NCBI RefSeq assembly: GCF_030848805.1
Contig: NC_092362.1
Coordinates: forward strand, 12,879,642 to 12,943,641
From: Temnothorax longispinosus
Lineage: Eukaryota; Arthropoda; Insecta; Hymenoptera; Formicidae
DNA: 64,000 bases
Direction of reading: 5' to 3'
Shown: in pieces, positions 11,327-21,684 of the stretch
Layout of the letters: every line of letters starts with the position of its first letter
Position numbering within the stretch: the first letter of the stretch is position 1
Made by a program: the position numbers and the translations under genes
The notes under the pieces: model-generated
Seen by the model: the letters and a program-made list of their open reading frames with translations, nothing else
What the model was told of the DNA's origin: nothing
The model's database searches: none

Positions 11327-11430
11327 TCAAATAAAAGTTGGAGGGTTCAAAGGGTCCAGTAGAACTCCAAAATCTAACAAAATTGTCTATTGGCCCTCTT
11401 TGAACCCTCTAACTTTTATTATTTGAAGGC
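11327..11430. repeat. short hairpin MITE
   Basis: TCAAATAAAAGTTGGAGGGTT (11329 on, extending to GGGTC) is inverted at 11393-11428 as GGCCC..AACCCTCTAACTTTTATT. The arms are about 35 bp around a 30-bp loop. Confidence 0.65.
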
Positions 11431-11500
11431 TTATCTCCTTCTCTCTTTCTCTCTTTTTCTCTCTTTATCTTTCTCTTTCTCCGTCTACTTCTTTCCCTCT
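11431..11500. repeat. CT-rich low-complexity tract
   Basis: TCTCTTTCTC repeats on the + strand. Confidence 0.8.
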
Positions 11501-11529
11501 TGTTCATCATCTTTAACTTTGCAATATCA

Positions 11530-11954
11530 CGCTACCCAGACAGCACAAAGATGTCTAAAAGATGACTAAAAGATGACAAATTTTCAGCTTAGATGTCTTT
11601 TCGTTAGAGCTTAAAGTCGACTAAAAGATGACTTATGTCCCACTAAATGTCGTCTTATAGCCGAAACTTTGTAAAGTGATAATGTGAATTAAGGATCCTT
11701 TAATGAAGGATGAGACAAAACCGCCATTAATGGGAGCGGAAGTGATGGCAGGCATATTACGCGTCATTTTTTAATAAAACAAAATAACTGTATCAAAAAT
11801 ATGTCTACATAAATTCAATTCTAATTGAGGAATTAATTCAATTAAATTGAAGTAAATAAATAAAACTTAATTAAATAAAATAAATTCAGTAAATTAAGAA
11901 ATTGAGTAAATGCTGATAAATTTAATTTATCACAAAAAGTTAATAAATGCAGTA
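11530..11954. other. GATGACTAAAAGATGAC repeat words and AT-rich spacer
   Basis: Bases 11540-11650 hold several direct and inverted copies of AAAGATGAC/GTCATCTT-like words after CTACCCAGACAGCAC. This probably marks the edge of a small unclassified repeat. The remainder has no gene. Confidence 0.3.
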
Positions 11955-12073
11955 AATAGATAGATAGATAGAAATGATACTTTATTACCCCAAGGGGTCT
12001 AAAAGGGCGTTTTGTAGGGACGTACCCAACCCTGTACATCCAATTTACAATAATGATTTACATACATTCATAC
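11955..12073 (-). mobile_element. 3' tail of a LINE, separated from its body by the BEL insertion
   Basis: On the minus strand this reads as a 3' UTR with AATAAA (11981-11986) followed by a (TATC)n tail at about 11955-11972, as expected for a target-primed LINE. It abuts the BEL element at the CATAC duplication. The minus-strand LINE coding body continues on the far side, from 19470 rightward, so the two pieces were probably one element before the BEL insertion. Confidence 0.55.
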
Positions 12074-12781
12074 TGGTTGGCGCTCGCCTGTATATATTAG
12101 ATGTCCGTGTCATTAGTAATTGTTGTACATATTAGTTGATAAGTTGCGCGTACAAGTAACGTACAAAATCGTATTTTTCGTGACTCGCGCGAGACGTTGG
12201 CGGATCGCGACAGATAGCAACACTCGCGCGACTCACCCGACTCGTGCTGCCCGCCCACGGGTGGCCCGCAATTATTTGGAATCATGAGTACTTGCCCCCG
12301 GCCGCTATTCGCAGGTGCGCGAGCCGAGGAGTACCGTGGGAGGATTCGCTGTTCAAACGTGGACTCGAGAACACACACTTGCCTTGCGCTCGCACAGTTC
12401 GGAGTAATCGAGTGAACTCGCAATTTCGGAGCTCGACAAGTCGTCTCAGTAATCTCGGGCTTGAGTGCTTGCCTCTTGCACATGTGCCTGCTATATCGCT
12501 TGCTTGCCGTATTGCACGTTTTGCCTGCCTGCCTGCCGCGGCACGTGAGTGCCTGCACATCCTAGCCTGCTGCACGCCTTCCGCTCTCCATCACCACAGG
12601 GAGGACCGGACGCCACGAGGCCACCACAAGACCATCGGGCAACGATACGGTGAGTCGCTTTTCGCTTGCTTTCGCTTTATTCGCCTAATTAAACTTGTGA
12701 GGGGATTGCCCCTCTGGTCCTTCGAATCGCGAAATCTCATCGACCGATCGCAAATTCGGGGCGATTAACACCCCCCGAGCA
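12074..12781 (+). repeat. 5' LTR of the BEL/Pao element
   Basis: 708 bp, beginning TGGTTGGCGCTCGCC and ending CCCCCCGAGCA. It matches 18761-19469 with a handful of substitutions and one extra C in the partner. Open frames within it occur in both LTR copies and are not genes. Confidence 0.93.
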
Positions 12782-12782
12782 T

Positions 12783-12800
12783 TGGTCCTTCGAGCCGGAT
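12783..12800 (+). promoter_or_regulatory. primer-binding site of the BEL/Pao element
   Basis: TGGTCCTTCGAGCCGGAT begins two bases after the 5' LTR. The leading TGG complements a tRNA CCA end, as expected for priming minus-strand DNA synthesis. Confidence 0.7.
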
Positions 12801-13614
12801 CTTTCCTTCTCGCGTCTAGAAGCTTCCGCCGACCTTTCGCGCGATTCATCGGAACTCCGCATGAGCGTTTGTCATTGCATTCGACTAATCGGCGTGCGTT
12901 ATTGTGGTCTCGCCTGCGTGCGGGCCATCATTCGAATTTTCTTGCATCGTGTGATCGGCGCGTGCCCCCTTGCCCTGCGTGATATCTCTCGTCCTTCGTC
13001 GCACTCGGCACGTGGCGACGAAGATATCCGCGTAGGAGTAATTGCTTGCGCGCGTGCTATTACTCGACCACCTAGTTTGGTTCATTAATCGAACATTGAT
13101 CTCGCGGTCCATCGGGACATTGAAATCGGATAATCGGGGTGTGCCTTTCGCGTGATATATCTTGTCCGCACGTCGCATCGGCACGTCGCGACGAATATAT
13201 CCGCGTATTCGTTGTTTTCGCGCGCACGCCATTACTCCGATCTCTCGAGCCAATCGTAGCATAATCGTTGCGGATTTTGCATTTGAAAAATTAATTGCGA
13301 AAGGCGATCGACTATTCGTGAACTTTCATCGCCATCAATCTTTGTTTTCGAGCTCGAGTCGTCCGCCCCCCCTCGACCTTGGCGAGCGGCGCGGCTTTCG
13401 CTCATGCTTGTTTGGTCTCCGCACTCCGGAGCGAGACATACTTCCTGCGTTTGTTGTGCTGGCTGCCACCCCCTGAATTCTCTCGACTTTCGAACTCGTT
13501 GCTTCGTTTCGTGCGTTGTGTATATATTTTCGCTACCGGCTGACGAGCATAGCGTCGCGCGTTCACGAGCGGCCTTCAATTTGAGACAAGTACATCTTGT
13601 ACTCCGATTTCAAG

Positions 13615-13830
13615 ATGACTCGAGGCAGCAGCGCGCGGCGCCGCGAGCTGTGCATTCGGCGCATGCAGGAAGTGCATCAATATTCGATGCTCGCGGTAGA
13701 CAACGTGGCCATGAGGCCAACCTTCCTTGTTCGGTATCCGGCGGTAGCGCAATTAGTTCAGGATTTTGAGGAGGCCCACCTCCAAATAATCCAAGACGCT
13801 ACGGATGAAGAATTCGCCAAGAAGACGTGA
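13615..13830 (+). pseudogene. BEL/Pao gag, N-terminal segment
   Basis: The first in-frame ATG after the CAAG context at 13611 opens a basic start (MTRGSSARRRE), followed by about 60 residues that end at a TGA (13828-13830). The segment ends in an acidic helix (QDATDEEF). The next gag frame starts exactly where this one stops and is shifted, so a small indel near 13825 split what was one gag gene. BEL gag proteins normally have an N-terminal coiled-coil-like region here before the DUF1759 domain. No known catalytic motif is expected in this part. Confidence 0.6.
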
Positions 13831-14858
13831 TACGTAATGACTTTGACACAATGCGGTTCGCGGTAATAGGGCGTTACGAAAGCTTCGTTCCCGCGCGGGA
13901 GACCGACGAATCCGCGCAGGGCGCGCCGCCGGCGCATCACTCCGCGATTAAATTACCAAAGATCGCCCTTCCTCAATTCAACGGTGATCTTGACAAATGG
14001 CCGTCGTTTATCGCGCTGTATAACCAGGCGATCCACGAAAATCGCAGTGTGTCCGCGATCGAAAAATATCAATATTTGTTGGCCTCGCTATCGGGGGAGG
14101 CTCTCGGCGTGGTGAGAAACCTGCCATTGACCGCGGAAAATTACGAGATCGCGTATGATGCGTTTCGGGAGCGCTACCAGAATAGGCGCAAATTAGCGAC
14201 GCAGTACTGGCGTTCGTTCGTACACGCTAAACCGTTGGTTGCGGATTCCGCCGAATCCCTCCGCGCGCTATTGGACGTGTTCACCGAGAACACGCGCGCC
14301 CTGAGTATGCTGGATTATCCTGTCGACGCGTGGGACTTCATGCTGCTTAATCAGTTACTCGAAAAGCTCACTCCCACGCTCCGGGAGAAGTTCGAAGCGG
14401 CCCACATGACCGGGGAATCGCCGCGGTATGACCAATTAACGAGATTTCTAGCGGGATACTGCACGGTTCTCGCGTCGGCATCCAACCCTTCGGCACAGTC
14501 GAGTAAAGCAAAACCTCAGCCGTCAACGAAAACCGCGTCGACTCTTTCGCTCGTCGCTCAAAGCGCCGCGTGCCCAAAATGCACGGAGCAGCATCTGCTG
14601 GCTAAGTGCCCCGTTTTCCTTCAGCTCTCGGCCCAAGAACGGTATAGCTTTGCACGCGAACGGGGACTTTGTCTGAATTGCCTCCGCGCGGGCCATAACT
14701 GGAAGACTTGCCCTAGCCTTTGGACTTGCCGGTCCTGTCAGGCGAAGCACCACTCTCTCCTGCACTTCGAGCAGGCTAGCGTCTCGTCTCTCGCGACCGC
14801 TCCGGCGGTAACTTCGGTCGTTGACGTCGCGGCACCGGAGAGTACAGGCGGACACTAA
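13827..14858 (+). pseudogene. BEL/Pao gag core with zinc knuckles
   Basis: An open frame of about 340 codons, entered by frameshift. It contains LPKIALPQFNGDLDKWPSF, the characteristic start of the BEL gag DUF1759 domain, followed by the helical body (EKYQYLLASLSGEA; RYQNRRKLATQYW; LEKLTPTLREKFE). The C-terminus carries cysteine-rich knuckles: CPKC..H..C near residue 249, then GLCLNCLRAGHNWKTC and CRSCQAKHHSLLH. Gag forms the particle and binds element RNA. The frame ends at TAA 14856-14858, where pol would normally follow but is absent. There is no obvious lesion inside this segment itself. Lacking the N-terminal part in frame and any pol, it can at best make a truncated gag. Confidence 0.85.
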
Positions 14859-14889
14859 GCGAGCATTGCCTCGAGACATAATCGCGCGC

Positions 14890-15716
14890 CCGTCGCCACG
14901 CGTGATGTCTCTCGCCCGTTCGTCGCATGGGCACGTTCGCGGCGACAATATGTGTAATTGAATGTGACAATATCCGTGTAATTGTAGTTCGTTTGGACGA
15001 GGTCGAGTCTTACACACTCACCCCGTCCCGGGTCCCTTACGACTCATCGTGCACCGTCGAGTCACCATACACTCACGGTGCTTTTGGACACCGCCGTCTT
15101 GGCGCATCACCACTCGGGTGGCGCCGAACGGTAGGACCTCGTTACCGCCGTCTTGGCGTAGCACCATCGTTCTCCCGCTATCACGGAGGGCTTCGGGTGT
15201 CGCCAAACGGTCGGACCTCACTCGGAGGTCTTCGACTCCCGCCGTCTTGGCGTCTCACTATTGTTCCTCCCGCTATCACGGAGGGCTTAAGGTGTCGCCG
15301 AACGGTAGGACCTCGTTACCGCCGTCTTGGCGTAGCACCATCGTTCTCCCGCTATCACGGCGGGCTTCGGGTGTCGCCAAACGGTCGGACCTCATTCGGA
15401 GGTCTTCGACTCCCGCCGTCTTGGCGTCTCACTATTGCTCCTCCCGCTATCACGGAGGGCTTAGGGTGTCGCCGAACGGCTGGACCTCATTCGGAGGTCA
15501 CACATCGTCACGCGTGATGTCTCTCGTCCGCACGTCGCATGGGCACGTCGCGGCGAAGATATTCGCGTAATCGTAGCTCGCTGAACGAGGGCGAGGCCCT
15601 ACATCCTCGCCCCGTTATCGTGCACCGTCGAGTCATTAGACACTCACGGTGTCCGAGGACACCGCCGTCTTGGCGTGTCACCACTCGGGTGACGCCGAAC
15701 GGTAGGACCGCATTAC
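14890..15716 (+). repeat. GC-rich tandem and dispersed modules inside the BEL element
   Basis: Modules of the type CCGCCGTCTTGGCG..GGTGTCGCCGAACGGT..GGACC recur. A 173-bp direct duplication is clear (GTTACCGCCGTCTTGGCGTA at about 15141 and 15314). A separate 60-bp module built on CGTGATGTCTCTCG and CGTCGCATGGGCACGT occurs at about 14897 and 15511. It also occurs in the 5' untranslated part at about 12975 and 13150. The open frames across this block are repeat artefacts. Confidence 0.75.
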
Positions 15717-16799
15717 CGCCGCACAGTGGGGCGAATCTATCAAAAACCGGATATTGGACGAAAAAATGAAAAACGTATAATTCAAATTTTGACGAGATTT
15801 TATGTTAATATATATCTTAAACTATAAATAAATGTACTTATAATTGATTTTATCCTTTGTTATTTCCTCAAAATGATCTGATAAAGTATAACATTTTCGT
15901 GAATACTGAAATTCTAGTAATTCGATAGGTTACTTTCTAAAGTCTCCGCCGAAAGTATAACTGCGAATATGAGTTAAATGCCTATCAGAACTTATTTATT
16001 AGGGTTCAAAAAACATATTTATTTTAGTTTTATGTTATTTGAGTACTATTATATATTAATAAATATTCACGACATATTCGACTATTAAAATTTTCTTACT
16101 TCAATATTCAAACAGGAAAAAAGTTTGTGGATTAGAATGGATTAAGGTTTGCTCTGCGCCATTTGATAGGGCAAAGTGTCTAGTTTTTGGCCATATATGA
16201 TCATTCATCCCCTTTCGTCCCTCTTTTTGAGATAATTGATCTCAAAGTTCACTCGACATGGTCGAACGTCGTCCATGAATAACTCAATGGACGACGTTCA
16301 ATCATGTCGAGTGAATATGGATGTCTATTTTCTCATAAAAGAAAGACGAAGGGGGATATATAATTTGTTTAATTATTGCTATTTTATAACGATTAATTTC
16401 ATCCATATTTTATAACAATTAATTACATTAATTAATATAATAGCAATATGATAAATATTATTGGATAAATGTATTTGGAGTACTGCGCATTCTGTAAATC
16501 CATGGGCCAATAAGATTGCTTTACGTTAAATTATTTGTTCTCCTCGAGGGGGGAGGGGAGGGGAGGGAGGAAGAGAGGGGAGGGGGAGGAAATAAAAACA
16601 GCGGAGATAAGAACTTTTCGTCAGTCTTTCTCGATCAGTAGTTGATTAAAGACTTTTTGATTTTGGAAGTTTTGATCGTTTTTGTCGAAGTTTTTGTCGT
16701 GGCTTTATACAATTTACTATGCGTCCTTTTCAGGATACAGTGAAAAATATATAGAATATATAAAATATATAGAAGATTATACTTTAACACGCTCGCAAA

Positions 16800-17376
16800 A
16801 TGGAAAATTTCCGAACAAATCGTCAACTTTTTAATTGTATGCGTGCAAATAATCTTAATTTATTAAATTATGAGGCTTTAATAAGCCACATAATATCATG
16901 TATTGATACTGAATTACCCAAAATCGCGTTGGAAGCATTGAAACAAAGAATCATAAATTTCACGAAGAATTTAAAGTCAAAATGGATAGCTAGCCATTAC
17001 GATTACAACAGATTTATTGCAAAGCATGAAAGTTGGTTAAATTGTAAATTTTTTTTTCGAACGAAGTACTGAATTTAATTTCTACTTTTTCACGTACGCG
17101 TATGCCTCTTAATAGATCAAAGAGTTTCGAAGAATGTTCCGAACGACATAAAAGAAAGAGAACTGAGGAAGTACGGAATAATCCGGAAATGACTGATTTT
17201 ATTGTTCGGAAAAAGTTAAAATCCGATGACGCGCTATTTATATATAATTTTATCCAGAGACATCCCGAATATGTCAAAAAGATTAGACAATTCTGTGAAG
17301 AAATTGAAAATGGAACAGATTTGATTGATAGGGATTGCATTAAGTACGACTTCAAAAAATGGAGGTTCTATATTCG
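16800..17376 (+). pseudogene. unrecognised ORF carried by the Transib-like element
   Basis: ATG at 16800 opens a frame with MENFRTNRQLFNCMRANN, then IDTELPKIALEALKQRI and a helical, basic stretch to about 17040. At a run of T's (17048-17056) the frame is lost. The apparent continuation lies in another frame from about 17065, with RSKSFEECSERHKRKRTEEV, then FIYNFIQRHPEYVKKIRQF, to about 17376. Both parts are lysine- and arginine-rich and look like one helical, possibly nucleic-acid-binding protein. No transposase catalytic motif is visible. The end is cut by an unrelated repeat starting with a GTAT microsatellite. I do not recognise the family. Confidence 0.45.
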
Positions 17377-17520
17377 GCATGTATGTATGTATGTATGTCT
17401 ACGATTTTCTTTAAAACTACTGGACGGATTTAAATGCGGTTTTCACTGTCCTATAGAGCAATTCTCCAGGAAGGTTTTAGTACATAAAATATCGCGCTAG
17501 AACATCAGGGTACGGAGCAG
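17377..17520 (+). repeat. small repeat insertion ending the Transib-like ORF
   Basis: A (ATGT)n run (17380-17399) is followed by CTACTGGACGGATTTAAATG and CCAGGAAGGTTTTAGTACAT, a pattern common at ends of dispersed insect repeats. It breaks the upstream reading frame. Confidence 0.35.
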
Positions 17521-17820
17521 TAAGGAAATATGCAATAATAATTATTCATATTAATTTAATAAAGCACTAAAAAAGTATAAAATAAAAAATTTTTTTTAAA
17601 AATAGAACCGATTTTTCAAAAAAAACTAAAAAGTATTTAAAAAATTAAAAAATAATTTATGCGCTTTATGAAAAATTGTTAATTAAATAATTTTGATTTC
17701 ATACACTAAATGTATAATAATCGTACATTATTTATGTCAAGTTTCAAGTCATTTTATTGAAAAATGTAGAAGTTATAAGCAAATGACCGAAAAATGAGGC
17801 GTTCGCCCCACTGTGCGCCG

Positions 17821-18108
17821 TCTTGGCGCGTCACCATTCGGGTGTCGCCAAACGGCCGGACCTCACTCGGAGGTCATAACCGGCGAGTCACCACACACTC
17901 CCGGTATCGTGGATATCTCCGTCTTGGCGATTACCATGGTTCCTCCCGCTATCACGGAGGGCTACGGGTGTCGCCAAACGGCCGGACCTCATTCGAAGGC
18001 CAAAAATTACCGACGTCTTGGCGTAGGACTCGCGCTTCTCCCGCGATCACGGAGGGCTGCGGGTGCCGCCAAACGGCCAGACCTCCGCCGGAGGTCGTCA
18101 ACAAATGT
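17821..18108 (+). repeat. continuation of the BEL GC-rich modules
   Basis: The same CCGTCTTGGCG / CGCTATCACGGAGGGCT / GTCGCCAAACGGCCGGACCT words as at 15040-15716, resuming directly after the Transib-like insertion. Confidence 0.75.
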
Positions 18109-18269
18109 TGCTCACACGCGCGCCCTATTATCTCGATTCGCTTGACAAACCCATTAGCGCAATCATTCGGGTCGCGTCGTTGTCTCGCATCCATTTGTGT
18201 CCGACCTTTCGCTTTTCACGGATTTTACAAATCTACTTGTTCAAATCTCGTTACAATTAAGCAGATTTG

Positions 18270-18538
18270 TCGTTAGATAAAATTCGTAGGGTAATCGCGT
18301 ATCTCATAAGGTTGCGACTCGATCCGGGGCCAAGCCGATACCCGCGACCTTGGCCGTGGATCAACTCGAAGCGCATTCGGCGCTACTAGCGGTGGTAAAA
18401 TTGATTCAGCTGGGGTCCTTCGGTAGGGGGATTGATCGACTGGGGAGCGGGAAGAGACTACCCAAGTCACTCAGCTCACTCGCTCTATTTTTAGACCCAA
18501 CGGGACTTCTCAGGGTGGGCGGCAGACTCAGCCACTAA
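18270..18538 (+). pseudogene. BEL/Pao pol remnant
   Basis: From 18350 one frame reads LVKLIQLGSFGRGIDRL, then LPKSLSSLALFLDPTGLLRV and GGRL before a TAA at 18536-18538. Leucine spacing followed by a proline and an LRVGGRL motif is the segment just before the integrase zinc-binding region in BEL/Pao polyproteins. Upstream, another frame (IRRVIAYLIRLRLDPG) looks like the preceding part, so at least one frameshift is present. Downstream sequence jumps straight to a 3' terminal region and the polypurine-like TTTTGGTGGGCGG before the LTR. Nearly all of pol is deleted. Confidence 0.65.
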
Positions 18539-18760
18539 AGACGACAACGCGTTCCCGTTGCGCTGGAAACGTGGCCGTGTAGAAAACGCTACATTTCGGT
18601 AGCGATAGCGTCCCGCATGTCGCCACGGTTCGGGTGGCGGACGGCTCGATCTCGCGTCCCCCGGTTAAGCTGCGCCCCTTGCCGACGGGCACACCACGGG
18701 ACGCGGACTCCGAGTAAAAACAAAAAAAAAATACAAAGCATTGTATTTTGGTGGGCGGTA

Positions 18761-19469
18761 TGGTTGGCGCTCGCCTGTATATATTAGATGTCCGTGTCAT
18801 TAGTAATTGTTGTACATATTAGTTGATAAGTTGCGCGTACAAGTAACGTACAAAATCGTATTTTTCGTGACTCGCGCGAGACGTTGGCGGATCGCGACAG
18901 ATAGCAACACTCGCGCGACTCACCCGACTCGTGCTGCCCGCCCACGGGTGGCCCGCAATTATTTGGAACTATGAGTACTTGCCCCCGGCCGCTATTCGCA
19001 GGTGCGCGAGCCGAGGAGTACCGTGGGAGAATTCGCTGTTCAAACGTGGACTCGAGAACACACACTCGCCTTGCGCTCGCACAGTTCGGAGTAATCGAGT
19101 GAACTCGCAATTTCGGAGCTCGACAAGTCGTCTCAGTAATCTCGGGCTTGAGTGCTTGCCTCTTGCACATGTGCCTGCTATATCGCTTGCTTGCCGTATT
19201 GCACGTTTTGCCTGCCTGCCTGCCGCGGCACGTGAGTGCCTGCACATCCTAGCCTGCTGCACGCCTTCCGCTCTCCATCACCACAGGGAGGACCGGACGC
19301 CACGAGGCCACCACAAGACCATCGGGCAACGATACGGTGAGTCGCTTTTCGCTTGCTTTCGCTTTATTCGCCTAATTAAACTTGTGAGGGGATTGCTCCT
19401 CTGGTCCTTCGAACCGCGAAATCTCATCGACCGATCGCAAATCCGGGGCGATTAACACCCCCCCGAGCA
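18761..19469 (+). repeat. 3' LTR of the BEL/Pao element
   Basis: 709 bp, TG..CA, preceded by an A-rich stretch and TTTTGGTGGGCGG, followed by the CATAC duplication. By eye it differs from the 5' LTR at about eight positions. Confidence 0.93.
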
Positions 19470-19474
19470 CATAC

Positions 19475-20622
19475 ATTATGTTACATATAATTTTTATAGA
19501 CCTATTCCTCTTCAATTCTATTCGCTGTCTCGTCCTCCTCGGTCCTTTTTCGTTAATAGTTGGATCCTCCCTCTTCCTTTCCTATTCTCCTCCCTCCTCC
19601 ATCTCGTCTCATTTCTTCTATTGATTTCATCCATTCTTCTCCCTCTCCCTTTTCTCCCAGTAATCTCCCCACCACATCTTGCCGTCCCTCTCCTTCCCAC
19701 CGCTCCCATCTCGTACATTGCTTTTATATATGTCCCATGTCTCCTCTTCTCTCCCACATATTCTGCATTTTTTATCCTCCTCATTTCCCCAGTATAGTCC
19801 CTCCCTCACTTTGTTACCAAGTCTAAATCTTGCAGCCCTGCTCCATCTTGCTTCCTCCCATCCCTTCTTTAGATAATCCGGAATCCCGTCCTTCCTTATA
19901 CTCTTATACCACCTATTGTACTTCGATTCTATGATCTTTTCCATCCTTTCTTGTTTCTTCTTCCATTTCTTCTTCTTCTCCAATACCTCCTCTTCTAACT
20001 TTTCCTCCCTTTCCACTTCTACCCCGATCTCTTCGAGATAGTCCTTTCTCTCCTGCTTCCATCTTCCTATTATCCTTCCCCTCTTCCACCTTTCTTTAAT
20101 TTCTTTCAAACACTTTCTCGCTATTTCTCCTCCTTTACCTTCTTCCAGTTTTCTTTCAAACTTCCATGCTCTCTTACTTGCTCTAGCTCTCATCTTTTCC
20201 CTTTCTGGTTCATATCTAACCATATATCCTGGCGTCCTCCAGTTTAATCCAAGTACCTATCTGAGATATCTCTCATGAATACCTTCTACCTCCCTCCTTT
20301 CTTTCCATCCCCATATTTCTGCTCCGTATCCCATCACCGTCCATATCAGGGTGTCATATAGCCAGATCCTTCTTTTGCAGTCTTTTTTCCACATCCTTTT
20401 CTCTATCTCCCACACTTCTGTCATTACTCTTGCTGCCTTCCTTCTTCTCTCTCTAATATGCGCCTCCGGTCCTCCATTCTCCTTCAACGTATACCCCAGA
20501 TATTTGAACTCTTTGACCTCCTCTAACTTCTTTCCCTTCCATCTCCAGTCATACTTCTTCTTCCTTTCTCCTCCCTTTTTAAACCTCATTATCTTTGTCT
20601 TCTCTATACTCATTGTAAGTCG
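19475..20622 (-). pseudogene. LINE reverse transcriptase C-terminal region, 5'-truncated
   Basis: On the minus strand from about 20613 the frame reads MSIEKTKIMRFKKG, then LEEVKEFKYLGYTLKENGG, EAHIRERRRKAARVM and YGAEIWGWKERREVE. This is the classic end of the reverse transcriptase of R1/I/Jockey-like LINEs. A TAG at 20257-20259 interrupts it; downstream a basic coiled region continues to RAARFRLGNKVREGLYWGNE and CRICGREEETW, a CCHC-like finger typical of LINE C-termini. The endonuclease and catalytic FADD box are absent (5' truncation near 20622). The 3' UTR runs into the CATAC duplication and apparently resumes at 12073-11955. Codons are AG-rich, as in the LINE ORF1 at 38445. Confidence 0.8.
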
Positions 20623-21684
20623 AGCGCTCAATATCAAGAATACTTTTGTGGCGACCGAATCTTCATAGCGCCACGGGGCACCGCGCCGCGAAGCTACGCG
20701 CCTGGCGAGCCGCCGCTCGCGCACGCTGTACGGCCGAACCGCCGCACGCGCTAGCGAGTTCGCCGCGCCGCTGCTAGACGGCTAACGCCCGTGTCAGTTT
20801 CGCGTAAGTCAGATTACACTGGCGAGCTATAAGAAGACCACCCGCTGAGAGGACTTCAGAGCCTTCTCTCGACTTGAGACGCCTTTTTTTGTTACATCGG
20901 GCTATCAATCGAGATTGTAAGGTCGGAAAACAGTTCCTACGGAACTATAGAGCGAGCTCCTTGAGGGCCTCTAAATCAGAGCGAGCTTCTTAGGCCTTTG
21001 CATAACGGGGTGTGCCCCGGGCCTCTGGTGACAGAGAGAGCTCCGGGCCTTTGGTTCCAAACTACCATCGGCAAGCTGCCACGTAAGAGGAAGCAGCGTG
21101 GTTGTCCCGGCCACGGGCAAGCGCCGGCTCCAAGTCCGCCCGCTCTAAAGGCTTAGCCTTCCATCGAGCCAACGCCGGAGACGTCTCAACCACTTCTCGA
21201 AAAGAAAGTGGAATATTTCCGAGAGTAGAAGTTAATTCCTCTGGACCTGTCGGGCCTGCCGGAACCTCGCTCCTGGAAACATCGCCTGACGGAGTTAGCC
21301 TCGCCAAAGAAGAAGTGCCAGCAGACGTTGCCACCCTCACTAGTGGTGTTCGATCCACCGAGTCCACTGCCAAACACGCCCAAGCGGATGCCCAGGACTC
21401 CGGGCAAGGGCTTAATTCCTAAGCGTTACACGAGAATCAGCCGTCAGAGACGCTCCTTACTAAGGGAGTTATTCGGAAAATAAGTTCTCCTTGCATAGCG
21501 TATCCAGAGACCATGCACTCCGGGCGCCTTCCACACGTGCTTCGCACGTCGCCCCGCATATCGCGGGGCCCCCAAACAAATCAAAAAATAATTCACAGGT
21601 TGTCCTCAGACGTCACTGGATCGCAAAATAAATTGTGGGGCTGAGATCGTAAGTACAGACTTACCCCACACAATAAAGGAGACT
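20623..21684. other. GC-rich unassigned segment, promoter-like or retroelement 5' region
   Basis: A GC-rich block (20650-20810) is followed by GAGCTATAAGAAGACC (20824-20839, TATA-like). Repeated GAGAGCTCC/GAGCTTCTTAGGCCTTTG words follow near 20950-21050. A 106-codon + strand frame at 21102-21422 is serine- and alanine-rich with no motif I recognise. CCCCGCATATCGCGGGG (21553-21569) is a hairpin. It could be the 5' part of an unidentified retroelement. Confidence 0.3.

Larger units (their letters stand above)
15722..17815. mobile_element. Transib-like transposon inserted in the BEL element
   Basis: Ends are inverted: CACAGTGGGGCGAA at 15722 and TTCGCCCCACTGTG ending at 17815. Both are flanked by CGCCG (15717-15721 and 17816-17820). 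Neighbouring tandem modules of the host BEL element give the empty site, ..TTACCGCCGTCTTGG.., with a single CGCCG, so the 5-bp duplication is supported internally. Known Transib elements make 5-bp GC-rich duplications and have CAC-starting termini resembling the RAG recombination heptamer; CACAGTG equals that heptamer. A 3-bp GCC duplication with GCACAGTG ends is the alternative parse. No RAG1-like transposase was recognised; only an unidentified broken ORF is present. A hairpin at 16205-16360 and a G-rich tract at 16543-16590 lie inside. Confidence 0.65.
12074..19469 (+). mobile_element. BEL/Pao LTR retrotransposon, two LTRs, interrupted and internally deleted
   Basis: Direct LTRs at 12074-12781 and 18761-19469 both start TG and end CA. 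The element is flanked by an exact 5-bp duplication, CATAC (12069-12073 and 19470-19474). A primer-binding site follows the 5' LTR. The order inside is gag, GC-rich tandem modules, a Transib-like insertion at 15722-17815, more modules, a short pol remnant and the 3' LTR. Most of pol (protease, reverse transcriptase, RNase H and integrase core) is missing and gag is frameshifted, so the copy is non-autonomous. The LTRs differ at only about eight sites by eye, suggesting fairly recent insertion. Confidence 0.92.

Noticed and set aside
12097..12768. 150- to 174-codon frames in and opposite the BEL LTR
   Set aside because: They occur identically in both LTRs (again at 18784-19455), have no motif and overlap one another on both strands.
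14927..15570. 196- and 173-codon + strand frames
   Set aside because: Repeat artefacts of the 173-bp duplication in the BEL element; no gag or pol motif.
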